64,000 bases of DNA from Planctomycetota bacterium. GTDB lineage: Bacteria; Planctomycetota; B15-G4; SIAN01. The first letter of the stretch is position 1; every line of letters starts with the position of its first letter. The position numbers were made by a program, and so were the translations under genes. The stretch lies in NCBI GenBank assembly GCA_016795285.1, contig JAEUIC010000029.1, positions 1-64,000 of the forward strand. The letters are read 5' to 3'. The notes under the pieces are model-generated. The model ran no database searches. It saw only the letters and a program-made list of their open reading frames with translations, and had not been told where the DNA came from. Positions 24,423 through 35,470 of this stretch are shown here, one piece after another.

Positions 24423-25529
24423 ATGCGCAGATGGCTCCTGGTCGCGGGAGCGGTCGTGCTGCTCGGAGGCGGACTCCGGGCGCAGGACTCCCTCGACAAG
24501 ATCCAGAAGGAGGCGAACCTCGCCCTGGCGCGCGGCGCCAAGAACGGGCCCGACCTCGAGGAGATCGAGCGGCTGGTCGGGCGTGCGCGCGACCTGTCGA
24601 TCGACCAGAAGGGCGAGGAAGGCGGCCTCGCGGCGGCTCAGTGGGTCTTGAACCTGGCGAGCTTCCTCTCCGAGGAGCGGCAGTCGGAGCTCTTCGCCGA
24701 GACGATGGACGCGATCGTCGAGAGCTGGCTCGACCACGACGGGCTGGCCGAAGTCGTGCTGACGCGCCTCGCCAACCCGCCGCCCTTCCTCGCCAAGGCG
24801 GCCGGCGAGTACTTCGACTGGATCGCGCGCGATTCGAAGTCGAAGCCGGTGCAGGCGGCGTGCAAGTACACCGCGGCGACGAAGGAGGCGGCCAACGCCG
24901 GCAGCGTCGCCGAGGCGAAGAAGATGGTGGCGAAGCTCGAGAAGCTGAAGGCGGAGATCGGCACGCTGCCGGCCGCGTTCGGCCAGACCTACGCCCAGAT
25001 GCTCGACGAGCTGATCGACGGCTTGAAGGTCGTCGGGACGCCGGCGCAGGAGATCGCCGGCAAGGACCTCGACGGCGTCGCCTTCAAGCTCTCTGACTAC
25101 AAGGGCAAGGTCGTCTTGCTCGACTTCTGGGGGTACTGGTGAGGCCCTTGCCGGGCCATGTTCCCGCACGAGCGGTCGCTCGTGGCAAAGCTGAAGGATG
25201 AGCCGTTCGCCCTGATCGGTGTCAACAGCGACGAGAACTTCGAGGAGCTGAAGAAGAAGGAGTTCATCGAAGAGCAGATCACCTGGCGCAGCTTCCAGAA
25301 CAGCGCGGCGACGCCGCCGATCTCGGAGCAGTGGGAAGTGCAAGGGTGGCCGACGCTCTACCTCCTCGATGCCGAAGGCAAGATCCGCAAGAAGTGGGTC
25401 GGCAGCCCGTCGGAGGCGGTCCTCGATGCCGCCATCGACGGCCTGCTCGCCGAGATGAAGGGCGCCAAGGAGAAGCCGGCGCCCGCCAAGAAGTCCGACC
25501 CGAAGAAGAAGAGCGGCACGCCCGACTGA
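24423..25529 (+). CDS. Thioredoxin/TlpA-like selenoprotein, Sec encoded by in-frame TGA
   Basis: The reading frame is interrupted only by TGA at 25140-25142, exactly at the first Cys position of the thioredoxin motif. The sequence reads VVLLDFWGYW-[TGA]-GPCRAMFPHERSL, so translation as W-Sec-G-P-C gives a complete redoxin fold (U240, C243). The frame then continues for 127 further residues in phase through 'GVNSDENFEELKKKE' and the conserved cis-Pro loop GWPTLYLLD. The N-terminus is a signal peptide (VLLGGGLRAQ), then a helical domain of ~180 residues, so the redox site is extracytoplasmic. GGAGG lies 5 nt before the start. A C-terminal Lys-rich tail follows the domain. Without Sec insertion the product would lack the entire redox half. 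A sequencing or frameshift artefact is unlikely, since no shift is needed. The sel genes are not in this window. Confidence 0.85.
25167..25184 (+). promoter_or_regulatory. Candidate bacterial SECIS hairpin
   Basis: CACGAGC-GGTC-GCTCGTG forms a perfect 7-bp stem with GGUC as the apical loop. The loop GG lies 32-33 nt after the TGA. Bacterial SECIS elements place a small stem-loop with GG(U/G/C) in the apical loop about 16-37 nt after the Sec codon, and this one fits. A second small stem, GGCCC-TTGCC-GGGCC, starts right after the TGA and may extend it. Confidence 0.7.
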
Positions 25530-25540
25530 TCCCCCCCACC

Positions 25541-25616
25541 ACCGGTGGCGGGGAGTTTCCGTCCGGTCGGGTGCCGGGGAGTTTCCGTCCACCTTGGTGG
25601 CGGGGAGTTTCCGTCC
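25541..25616 (+). repeat. Intergenic repeat cluster C (three 24-26 bp units)
   Basis: Three direct type I units share the core GGTGSCGGGG followed by AGTTTCCGTCC, with the fifth core base alternating G, C, G. The cluster begins 12 bp after the selenoprotein stop and precedes the metallophosphoesterase gene in the same orientation. Confidence 0.85.
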
Positions 25617-25737
25617 ACCCGCCCGTCTCCACCGATCGCACAGAGCGGCCCCGCGTCGAACTCGGCGCGGGGCCGCTTCCGTTCCGGCCGCCCCCGCCGC
25701 CCCCGCGCCCACTGCAGCCGACGCGCCCGCTTCGCCG

Positions 25738-27006
25738 ATGAGCGCGCGATCCCCCGGAGCCGCCGCCGCGATGCTCGCCGCCCACCTCGCCTACCAGCTG
25801 CTCGACCTGCTGATCGCGGCGCTCGCGCTCTGGCCCTGCATCCGCCTCGCCGACTCGCGGCCCGCGCGCGCGCTCGGTCGCCGCCTGCCCCGGCTGCTCG
25901 GCACTCCGTTGCGCCGCCGCCTCCTGCTCGGCACGGCGCTCTACGTCGCGGTGCTGCTCGCCCTCCTCGTCGCCACCAACAGCGCGGCGTTCGACACGCT
26001 GCTGGCGCGGCTGCGCGCGTCCGACCGCTGGCAGCGCGCCTTCTCGCTCAGCTCGTTCGTCGCGCTCGGCGCCGCGTGGCTCGGCGGCACGCTGCTGTTG
26101 CCCCTGGTCGCGCTCTGGACCGCCTGGCGCACCCCCGCCGCGACGCCGCTCGCCCGCCTGCGCCGCCGCCGCGACCGCACGCTCGCCACCGCGTTCGCCG
26201 CCGCGCTCTTCGCGCTGTTCGGCTACGCCTGCTTCCTCGAGCCGAACCGCCTCGTCGTCGAGCGCGCCCGCGTCGAAGTCGCCGATTGGCCCGCCGAGCG
26301 GCCGCCGCTGCGCATCGTCCTCTTCTCCGACCTGCAGTCGGCCTACCTCGGCGCGCGCGAGCGGCGCGTGCCGGAGCTGATCGCCGCGCTCGAGCCCGAC
26401 CTGATCGTGATCGCCGGCGACCTGGTCGCGCAGAGCTTCGACGAGACGACGTCGCTCGAGCAGGCGCGCTGGGTGCTGTCGCGGCTCGCGGCGCCGCTCG
26501 GCGTCTATGTGGTGAACGGCGACGTCGACAACGTGGTGGCGAACGGCATCGAGGCGATCGTCGAGGGGATGCCGGTGACGCTGCTCGACAACGAGTCGGT
26601 CGTGCTGCCGTGCGAGCCGCCGATCGAGCTGCTCGGCATCGATCCGCCGCGGCGCGCGCGGATGGCGACGGCGCTGGCGCAACCGGCGAAGGCGGAGCTG
26701 CGGCTCGGGCTCGTCCATCGACCGCGCCACTGGGCGGAGCTGTCGGCCGCGGGTTGCGCGTTGGTGATGGCGGGCCACACGCACGGCGGGCAGGTGGTGG
26801 TGCCGGGGTTCGGGCCGCCGGTGACGTTCGAGATCGTGCCGCGCCACGTCGCCGCGGGCGGACTGCACCGGATGAGCGAGACGACGCAGCTCTACGTCAC
26901 GCGCGGCGTCGGGCGCGAGGGCGGCTTCGCGCCGCAGATCCGCATCCTCTGCCCGCCGGAGATCACGCTGATCGAGCTGCACGGCAGCGCGTCGGCGACG
27001 CACTGA
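25738..27006 (+). CDS. Membrane metallophosphoesterase (YkuE-like) with altered metal motifs
   Basis: About four hydrophobic helices at residues 10-35, 62-80, 103-128 and 148-165 precede a calcineurin-like domain. Its motifs are FSDLQ (D198, Q200), AGDL (D228), NGDVDN (261-265), H327, and GHTHGG (H347, H349). The usual DxH reads D-x-Q, and the usual GNHD/E reads GDVD, so metal site 1 and the general-acid His are changed. Related YkuE-like subfamilies may share this, but an altered activity is possible. No good ribosome site precedes the ATG. The substrate is unknown, perhaps a lipid-linked phosphate. Confidence 0.75.
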   Translation: MSARSPGAAAAMLAAHLAYQLLDLLIAALALWPCIRLADSRPARALGRRLPRLLGTPLRRRLLLGTALYVAVLLALLVATNSAAFDTLLARLRASDRWQRAFSLSSFVALGAAWLGGTLLLPLVALWTAWRTPAATPLARLRRRRDRTLATAFAAALFALFGYACFLEPNRLVVERARVEVADWPAERPPLRIVLFSDLQSAYLGARERRVPELIAALEPDLIVIAGDLVAQSFDETTSLEQARWVLSRLAAPLGVYVVNGDVDNVVANGIEAIVEGMPVTLLDNESVVLPCEPPIELLGIDPPRRARMATALAQPAKAELRLGLVHRPRHWAELSAAGCALVMAGHTHGGQVVVPGFGPPVTFEIVPRHVAAGGLHRMSETTQLYVTRGVGREGGFAPQIRILCPPEITLIELHGSASATH

Positions 27007-27024
27007 GCGAGCGGCGGCCGGCGG

Positions 27025-27127
27025 GCGGAAGAATCAACCCCGCCACCGTCGCGGAAGAATCAACCCCGCCACCGCGGTGGACGGAAACTCCCCGGCACTC
27101 GGCCGGACGGAAACTCCCCGCCACCGG
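27025..27127 (-). repeat. Intergenic repeat cluster D (four units)
   Basis: Read on the minus strand, two type I units (core plus AGTTTCCGTCC) are followed by two type II units (core plus TTGATTCTTCCGC), all 25-26 bp apart. They fill the gap between the convergent metallophosphoesterase and ThuA-DUF1080 genes. The core base alternation G, C, G appears again in the first three units. Confidence 0.85.
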
Positions 27128-28555
27128 TCAGAGGTCGCGGACGCGGAGCGAGCGGAACCAGACGGCGTCGCCGTGGTCTTGCAGGGCGAGGTGGCCGCGC
27201 GGCTGCGTGGCGAAGTGGGGCATCGCGGCGAACTTGCTGGCGGCGACCTTCGCCTTCGCATCGGCGGTCGCGAGGTCGAGGTCGACCACCTTCTGGCCGT
27301 TCAGCCAGTGCTCGACATGCCAGCCGCGCACGACGATCCGCCCCTCGTTCCACTCCCCCACCGGCGCCAGCGCCTTGCCGTCGGCCGCCACCAGCGCGTA
27401 GAGCGCCGCGGCCGCCGTCTTCGGCTCCTTGCCGTCGCCGTGCAGCGCGTCGTCGAGCACCTGGTACTCGGGCCCGGTCTGCCACGGCGCCTGCTGCGTC
27501 TCGGCGACCCGGTACATCACGCCGCTGTTGGCGCCCGCCGCCACCTTCCACTCGAAGCGCAGCTCGAAGTCGCCGAACTGCTCGCTCGTGACCAGGTCGC
27601 CACCGCCACCGCCCGCCGCGACGTGCAGCGCGCCGTCGACGATCGACCAGCCCTGCGCCGGGAACTCCGGCTTCGCGAAGCCGCGCCACCCCTTGCTGCT
27701 CTTCCCGTCGAAGAGGAGCCGGAACCCCTCCTTCTCCTCGTCGAGCGAGAGCTGGTTCGGCAGGACGGTCGGCAGCGTCACCGCGCCGGTCGCCGCCCAC
27801 TCCGTCCCGCGCGCGATCAGCAGGTGCAGCGCGGGGTTGTCGAAGGTCGCGCGCGACGCCACGTCGCCCGGCCAGACGTGGCCGAGCGGCGTGTGGAAGA
27901 TCCGGCCCGCGCCGTAGTGGAGCACGATCGCCATCGGCTCGTCCTTGCCGGTGCCGCCCGTCTCCTTCGCCGAATGGGCGACCGCCAGCACGCGCGTCTC
28001 GACGCCCGGCGTGTGGACGAGGTTGTGGTAGAGCTCGTCGGGGTGGCTCTTCAGGTCGGGCAGGCCGCGCGTGATCGGGTGGTCGCGATCGATCATCCGC
28101 ACGTCGAAGGCGTGGTAGCGCCCGTGTCCGGTGCCGGCGCGCCAGAGATCGGCGACGATCTGCTCGTACTCGGTCCACCCTTCGAACGCGTTGTTGGCCG
28201 CGTGGATGACGCTGACGCCGGTGCCGCCCTTCACCGCCGCGACGAAGTTCTGCTCCGCCGCCGCGCCCCACCGCTCGCCGTTGTAGTTCAGCACGAAGCA
28301 GCGGTACTTGGCGATCGCCGCGGCGTCGGCCAGCGTCTTCGCCGGCTCGAGCGTGATGTCGACGTCGAAGCGGCCGCTCTGCAGGAGCCCCTCGGCGATC
28401 TTCGGGTTGGTGTACTGCCAGTCGTGGTTGTTCTGTCCGGAGATCAGCAGGACCGGCACCTTGTCGCCGCTCCCCGCGGCCGGCCGCGCCGCCGCTTGCG
28501 GCAACGCCGCCCCGCCGCCGATCGAGAGGAGCGTCCACGCCAGCGCGTTCACCAT
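27128..28555 (-). CDS. Exported ThuA-like and DUF1080 (3-keto-disaccharide hydrolase-type) protein
   Basis: Residues ~30-250 are ThuA-like, a class I glutamine amidotransferase-like fold: VLLISGQNNHDWQYT, GVSVIHAANNAF and FHTPLGHVWPG. Residues ~270-475 match DUF1080, a concanavalin-like fold that in some enzymes hydrolyses 3-keto-glycosides: FRLLFDGKSSKGWRGF, FELRFEWKVAAGANSG and LALQDHG. This pairing is very frequent in planctomycetes and points to exported carbohydrate metabolism. A signal peptide starts at the chosen ATG, which has GGAGG 7 nt upstream. It is divergent from the ferredoxin-MBL gene. Confidence 0.85.
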   Translation of the reverse strand: MVNALAWTLLSIGGGAALPQAAARPAAGSGDKVPVLLISGQNNHDWQYTNPKIAEGLLQSGRFDVDITLEPAKTLADAAAIAKYRCFVLNYNGERWGAAAEQNFVAAVKGGTGVSVIHAANNAFEGWTEYEQIVADLWRAGTGHGRYHAFDVRMIDRDHPITRGLPDLKSHPDELYHNLVHTPGVETRVLAVAHSAKETGGTGKDEPMAIVLHYGAGRIFHTPLGHVWPGDVASRATFDNPALHLLIARGTEWAATGAVTLPTVLPNQLSLDEEKEGFRLLFDGKSSKGWRGFAKPEFPAQGWSIVDGALHVAAGGGGGDLVTSEQFGDFELRFEWKVAAGANSGVMYRVAETQQAPWQTGPEYQVLDDALHGDGKEPKTAAAALYALVAADGKALAPVGEWNEGRIVVRGWHVEHWLNGQKVVDLDLATADAKAKVAASKFAAMPHFATQPRGHLALQDHGDAVWFRSLRVRDL

Positions 28556-28674
28556 CGTCCATCCTCCAGGGAGCGCGGCGAGCGAGCGCCGCAGCGAGGC
28601 GCGAAAGCGTAGCGGCCGCTCGCGAACGGCGCCCCCTTGCCGCGAGTAGCCTCGCGCCGCCACCGGAGATCGCC

Positions 28675-29625
28675 ATGGCCACGCTCGCTCGCCGACTCCC
28701 CGCCAACGTGCCGGGCGCCCTCTTCGTCGACTCGAGCTGCATCGACTGCGGCGCGTGCCGCTGGATCGCGCCGGCCAGCTTCGACCTCGTCGGCAGCCAG
28801 TCGCGCGTCCACGCGCAGCCGCGCGACGCACTCCAGCGCGCGCGCGCCGCGGAGGCGCTGCTCTCCTGCCCGACCGCCTCGATCGGCGTCGCCCGCGCGA
28901 GCGGCACCGCCGCCGACGACGCCGCCGACGACGCGCCACCGCTCCACCGCGAGGTCGTCGCCGCCGCCGGCCGCTTCCCGCGCCCCTTCGCGCCGCGCGC
29001 GCTCCACTGCGGCTTCCACCGCGAGGCGAGCTTCGGCGCGACGAGCTGGCTCCTCTTGCGCCCCGCCGGCAACGTGCTGATCGACGTGCCGCGCTTCACT
29101 GCGCCGCTGGTGCGTCGCCTCGAGCAGCAGGGCGGCGTGCGCTGGCTCTTCCTCACCCATCGCGACGACGTCGACGGCCACGCGCAGTTCGCCGCCCACT
29201 TCGGCTGCGAGCGGCTGCTCCACCGCGGCGACCACGGTGCGGCGACGGCGGGCGTCGAGCGGCTGCTCGACGGCGACGCGCCGATCGAGTTGGACGACGA
29301 CCTCGTGGCGCTGCCGACGCCGGGCCACACGCGCGGCTCGACCTGCCTGCTGGCGCGCACGCCGGCCGGCGCCGACCCCGCGATCGCACCGCCGCTCCTC
29401 TTCAGCGGCGACCACCTCGCGTGGGACGACGCGACCGCGCGCCCCTACGGCTTCCGCGATGCCTGCTGGCACTCGTGGCCGCAGCTGATCGAGTCGACGC
29501 GCCGCCTCGTCGCCCACCCCTTCGAGTGGCTGCTCCCCGGCCACGGCGCCCCCGGCCGCGCGCCGGCGGCGGAGATGGCCGCGCGGCTGCGGGGCGCGAT
29601 CGCGGAGATGGAGCAGGAGCGTTGA
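28675..29625 (+). CDS. Ferredoxin-domain and metallo-beta-lactamase fusion protein
   Basis: Residues 15-72 are a single-cluster ferredoxin-like domain with C22, C25, C28 and C65, ligands for one [4Fe-4S] cluster. Residues ~105-315 are MBL-fold: LTHRDDVDGH in place of the classic HxHxDH, PTPGHTRGS, FSGDH and LLPGHGAP. The MBL fold normally binds two metals for hydrolysis or redox; the iron-sulfur domain suggests electron transfer to it. GGAG lies 6 nt before the ATG. The substrate is unknown. Confidence 0.8.
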   Translation: MATLARRLPANVPGALFVDSSCIDCGACRWIAPASFDLVGSQSRVHAQPRDALQRARAAEALLSCPTASIGVARASGTAADDAADDAPPLHREVVAAAGRFPRPFAPRALHCGFHREASFGATSWLLLRPAGNVLIDVPRFTAPLVRRLEQQGGVRWLFLTHRDDVDGHAQFAAHFGCERLLHRGDHGAATAGVERLLDGDAPIELDDDLVALPTPGHTRGSTCLLARTPAGADPAIAPPLLFSGDHLAWDDATARPYGFRDACWHSWPQLIESTRRLVAHPFEWLLPGHGAPGRAPAAEMAARLRGAIAEMEQER

Positions 29626-29638
29626 GTGCGCCGCGGCG

Positions 29639-31870
29639 CTACTCGCTCGGCTCCTTGCCTGCGGGGCCCTTCTTCAGCGACGGCAGGTCGCAGCCGATCG
29701 CTTCGGTGCGATCGTTCGCGACCTTCTTGCCCGCCAGCACGGCCGCCAGCGCGTCGCGCAGGTCGCGCACCGTCGGCTGCGGCCGCTTCTTGGCGAGGTC
29801 GCCCCACTGGTCGTCGATGCGACCGCGGTAGGCGATCGCGCCGCCGGCCGTGATCAGCGCCACCTCGGGCGTCTTCGTGATGCCGAGCTTCTTCGCCAGC
29901 ACGTGCTTCGGATCGAGCAGCAGCGGCGCGCGCAACGAGTACTCCTGCGCGTGCGCCTTCGCGGCGGCGGCGTCGGTGTCGGGATCGACGTGGACGACGA
30001 AGAAGCGCAGCGGCTCGGTGGCGAACTCCTTCGCCAGCGCGGCGATCTCGGGCGCGTAGGAGTTGGCGATCGGGCAGTCGGGCGTCACGAAGACGAGCAC
30101 GTGCCCCTTCTGCTCGCCGGGATCGAGCGGCCAGAAGGCGGTCCCGTCGACGTCGCTCCACTTCGGGCCGCTGCCCGGCTTCTGCGGCGTGTCGGCGGTC
30201 GGCTTCTTCGCCGCGGGCGCCGGCGCCGGCCGCGCTCCGCTCGGCGCCTCGCCGGGCGCCTCGCCGGTCAGCGCGGCGAGCTCGGCAGGATCGATGTTGC
30301 CGTCGCCGTTGGCATCGAGGCGGCCGACGAACGGCTTCATCTGCGCCGGGATCTCGTCCGCCGAGATCGTGCCGTCCTTGTTGGTGTCGAGCGCCTTCGC
30401 GCGCGCCGCCAGCCCTTCGAGCAGCCCGCCGCCGCCCGCCGCCTTGCGCGCGCCGCGCGCCATCGACGCCACGCGGTTCAACCGGATCGCGCCCAGCAGA
30501 GCTTCCGCGTCGCTCTCCTGCTTCGCCACCAGCAGCAGCGAGATGCTGCCCATCTCGTCGGTGGTCTCCTCGCCCCAGCGCACGCGCTGCGGCGGATCGT
30601 GCGGGTTGTTCTTGTTGGCGGCCGAGTTGTCGTAGGTCAGCTCGACCTCGACCTTGCTGCCCTTTTGCAGCGGCAGCGGCTCGCGGTACTGGTACTGGTT
30701 CTGCCAGTCGAAGTCCCACTGGTCGATGAAGAAGACCGACTCGCGCTCCTGCTGCGGCCGCGTCACCCACACCTGCATCGTCGTGCAGAGCAGGTGGGCG
30801 TGGCCGCCGACCATCACCGCCTCGGCGTCGACCGGCAGCACGAAGGAGTCGTGCAGCTTGAAGGCCGCCTCGCCGGCCGGGATGTCGAGGCCCGCGCTCA
30901 CGCCGAAGAGCGGCGGCAGCTGCAGCGTCGCCATCGTGCGCTGCGGCGGCTCCTTCGCGAAGTGGAGGCCCAGCACCGTCTGCTCCGTCTCCGGCTTGCC
31001 CGACGGATGGAGATGGCTCTGCAGCACGAGGTCAGCGCCCTTCGGGACGCGACGCGCCAGGCCGAGCGGCAAGTGGCGCGGCATGCCGCCGACCGCCCAA
31101 CCGCCGAGCCCCGCGGTGTCGGCGCCGAGCAGCTGCCCGTCGCCGCCGCCGAGGCGCGCACGGAAGCCGGGCTTGCCCTCCTTGCCGTCGTTCTTCCGCG
31201 CCTCGCCGGTCTCGTCGAGGAAGAAGAGCACGTGGTGCAGCGCCGCGCGCGAGCTCGGCCGCACCTCGATCGCGGTGAGGTAGCGATCCTCGGGGAAGCC
31301 GAGCGGGATCACGAAGTTGCGGTAGATGTCGGGGCCGCCGGCCGGCACGTCGAAGCCCTTCGCCATCTTGACGACGAGGTCGGGCTCGCCGAGCTGCCAC
31401 CCCTCCGTGAACTTCGGCAGCGGCGGCGTCTTCTTCGCGTCGCCTTCGGGGCAGCCCGCATCGACCCACGCGACGAGCGTCTCGACCTCGGCCGCGGAAA
31501 GAGCGAGCTCGTCGGAGAACTCGCCATGCCCCTCCACCGGATGCCACGGCGGCATCAGGCGGCGCTCGACCACGCGGGCGATCATCTTCCCGCGCTTGCG
31601 CACGTCCTCGTAGCTCTGCAGCGCGAACGGGCCGACCTCGCCCGGCCGATGGCACGAGGTGCAGTTGGCGAAGACGATCGGCGCGACGTGCTCGGCGAAG
31701 TTCGGCGGGTCGCCGGCGACGAGCGGCAGAGCCTCCGCAGCGGCGCCGTCGAGCGGCGCGAGCGGCTGTCCGGCGGCGCTGCCGACGATCGCCGGCAGCG
31801 CGAGCGCGACGATCCTGCAGCTCCCGAAACGGCGACGCGACACCAAGGGGCGCACGAGGCGGTGCGACAT
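29639..31870 (-). CDS. Exported cytochrome c / copper monooxygenase-like / EF-hand / redoxin multidomain protein
   Basis: Four modules are visible in 743 residues. Residues 60-150 are a cytochrome c-like region with the heme motif C70-T-S-C73-H74. Residues ~160-450 resemble the PHM-type type II copper fold, with H212/H213 (HHVLFF), H286/H288 (SHLHPSG), H357/H359 (GGHAHL) and a late Met as likely copper ligands. Two EF-hand loops follow, D495-E506 and D519-E530. The C-terminal ~150 residues are a thiol-redoxin-like domain with single C599 (PDCPIANSYAPE). A GGAG site precedes the ATG. It is probably an exported, copper- and heme-dependent oxidase-like protein. Related fusions occur in planctomycetes. 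Confidence 0.8.
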   Translation of the reverse strand: MSHRLVRPLVSRRRFGSCRIVALALPAIVGSAAGQPLAPLDGAAAEALPLVAGDPPNFAEHVAPIVFANCTSCHRPGEVGPFALQSYEDVRKRGKMIARVVERRLMPPWHPVEGHGEFSDELALSAAEVETLVAWVDAGCPEGDAKKTPPLPKFTEGWQLGEPDLVVKMAKGFDVPAGGPDIYRNFVIPLGFPEDRYLTAIEVRPSSRAALHHVLFFLDETGEARKNDGKEGKPGFRARLGGGDGQLLGADTAGLGGWAVGGMPRHLPLGLARRVPKGADLVLQSHLHPSGKPETEQTVLGLHFAKEPPQRTMATLQLPPLFGVSAGLDIPAGEAAFKLHDSFVLPVDAEAVMVGGHAHLLCTTMQVWVTRPQQERESVFFIDQWDFDWQNQYQYREPLPLQKGSKVEVELTYDNSAANKNNPHDPPQRVRWGEETTDEMGSISLLLVAKQESDAEALLGAIRLNRVASMARGARKAAGGGGLLEGLAARAKALDTNKDGTISADEIPAQMKPFVGRLDANGDGNIDPAELAALTGEAPGEAPSGARPAPAPAAKKPTADTPQKPGSGPKWSDVDGTAFWPLDPGEQKGHVLVFVTPDCPIANSYAPEIAALAKEFATEPLRFFVVHVDPDTDAAAAKAHAQEYSLRAPLLLDPKHVLAKKLGITKTPEVALITAGGAIAYRGRIDDQWGDLAKKRPQPTVRDLRDALAAVLAGKKVANDRTEAIGCDLPSLKKGPAGKEPSE

Positions 31871-31994
31871 GCGGAGCTCCCGAGCAGTCTGGCGGAGCGC
31901 GGGAGGCTAGCGATCGCGGCGCGGGCAGTGCATCGTGGCGTGCACGCGCTCCACCGAATCGCCTCGCTGAGGCAGCCCACGAGGAGTCGCCCCG

Positions 31995-32519
31995 ATGAAG
32001 GTGTTCGCCCCGGGATCGCGGCGCTGGCGCGAGGAGACGCGCAGCAGTGCTGCCGGCTGGCTCCTCGCCGTGATCGGCGTGATCGTGGCGAGCGGGGTCG
32101 GCATGGGGGTGTGGCTGCGGATCGTCGCCTACCAGATGCTGGACGACACCCGGCTCCCGGGCCTGCCACCGAACGCCCTCGAGTTCGCGCACCGCTGGCA
32201 GATCGAAGCGGAGACGATGCTCGAGTTCTACCGGGGACTGGTCGCGCTGGCGGGAGTCGCCTTCGGATGGCACGTCCTGCAGATCGTCGTGCTGCTGCCC
32301 GCGTGGTGGGGGGCGCGACGCAAGCCGTGGCCCGCGGCGGTGGCGGGGTTCGCGGCGTGGCTCGCCCTCGAGTCGGCGCTGTTGCACTTCGTGCCGCTTC
32401 ACTTCACCCGCTTCCGCTGGATCGCGGCGCTCACCGCGGCGATGTGGCTGCTCGCGCTGCGGGCGGCGTGGCGCCAGGACATCGCCGAGCGTGCCGCCGC
32501 GCCCCCGCTCCGCGCGTGA
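31995..32519 (+). CDS. Predicted four-helix membrane protein of unknown function
   Basis: Hydrophobic segments near residues 22-42, 82-105, 113-130 and 143-157 predict an integral membrane protein of 174 aa, with positively charged ends suggesting both termini inside. No family was recognised. GAGGAG lies 8 nt before the ATG. It is divergent from the multidomain cytochrome gene and convergent with leuS, so it appears monocistronic. Confidence 0.65.
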   Translation: MKVFAPGSRRWREETRSSAAGWLLAVIGVIVASGVGMGVWLRIVAYQMLDDTRLPGLPPNALEFAHRWQIEAETMLEFYRGLVALAGVAFGWHVLQIVVLLPAWWGARRKPWPAAVAGFAAWLALESALLHFVPLHFTRFRWIAALTAAMWLLALRAAWRQDIAERAAAPPLRA

Positions 32520-32541
32520 GAGCGAGGGCGCGCGCACGCTC

Positions 32542-35154
<2,613 letters not shown>

Positions 35155-35470
35155 CGGGAGTCGCGTCCTCGCGCTGGCAACCTCTTCGCGGAGCGTCGCG
35201 GGCGGACGCCCGGTGGCTTCGCGAGGGGGCGAGATGATACGGGGCGGGCGCTTCCCCGGAGGCGCCCGCGCACGGCGAGCCCGGCGGGCGCCGCTCGCCA
35301 GGGCTGGAATGACGGCTTCGGAGGCGAACGATCAGCGACGTCCAGATTCCTGCGACCGGCTGACTCGGGACCGCGCGAACGGACACCAATCGGGTCGTGC
35401 CGCGAGGAGGCTGTCGCCCAACGACCGAGCCGCCACCGCGTCACGACTGCTTCTCGATTCCGGAGCACGC
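35155..35470. other. Intergenic gap between leuS and a divergent secreted-protein gene
   Basis: No open reading frame of its own, no known riboswitch and no repeat unit was found. It must carry at least two divergent promoters; none is recognisable with confidence. The only clear signal is the GGAG ribosome site for the plus-strand gene at its right end. Confidence 0.5.

Noticed and set aside
25140..25142. TGA as a genuine stop making the thioredoxin gene a pseudogene
   Set aside because: It replaces precisely the redox Cys, frame and codon usage continue unchanged after it, and a hairpin of SECIS type follows; decay would not target that one codon.
25541..25616. Short CRISPR array
   Set aside because: The units are adjacent copies with no spacers, differ in their last bases, and no cas genes are present.
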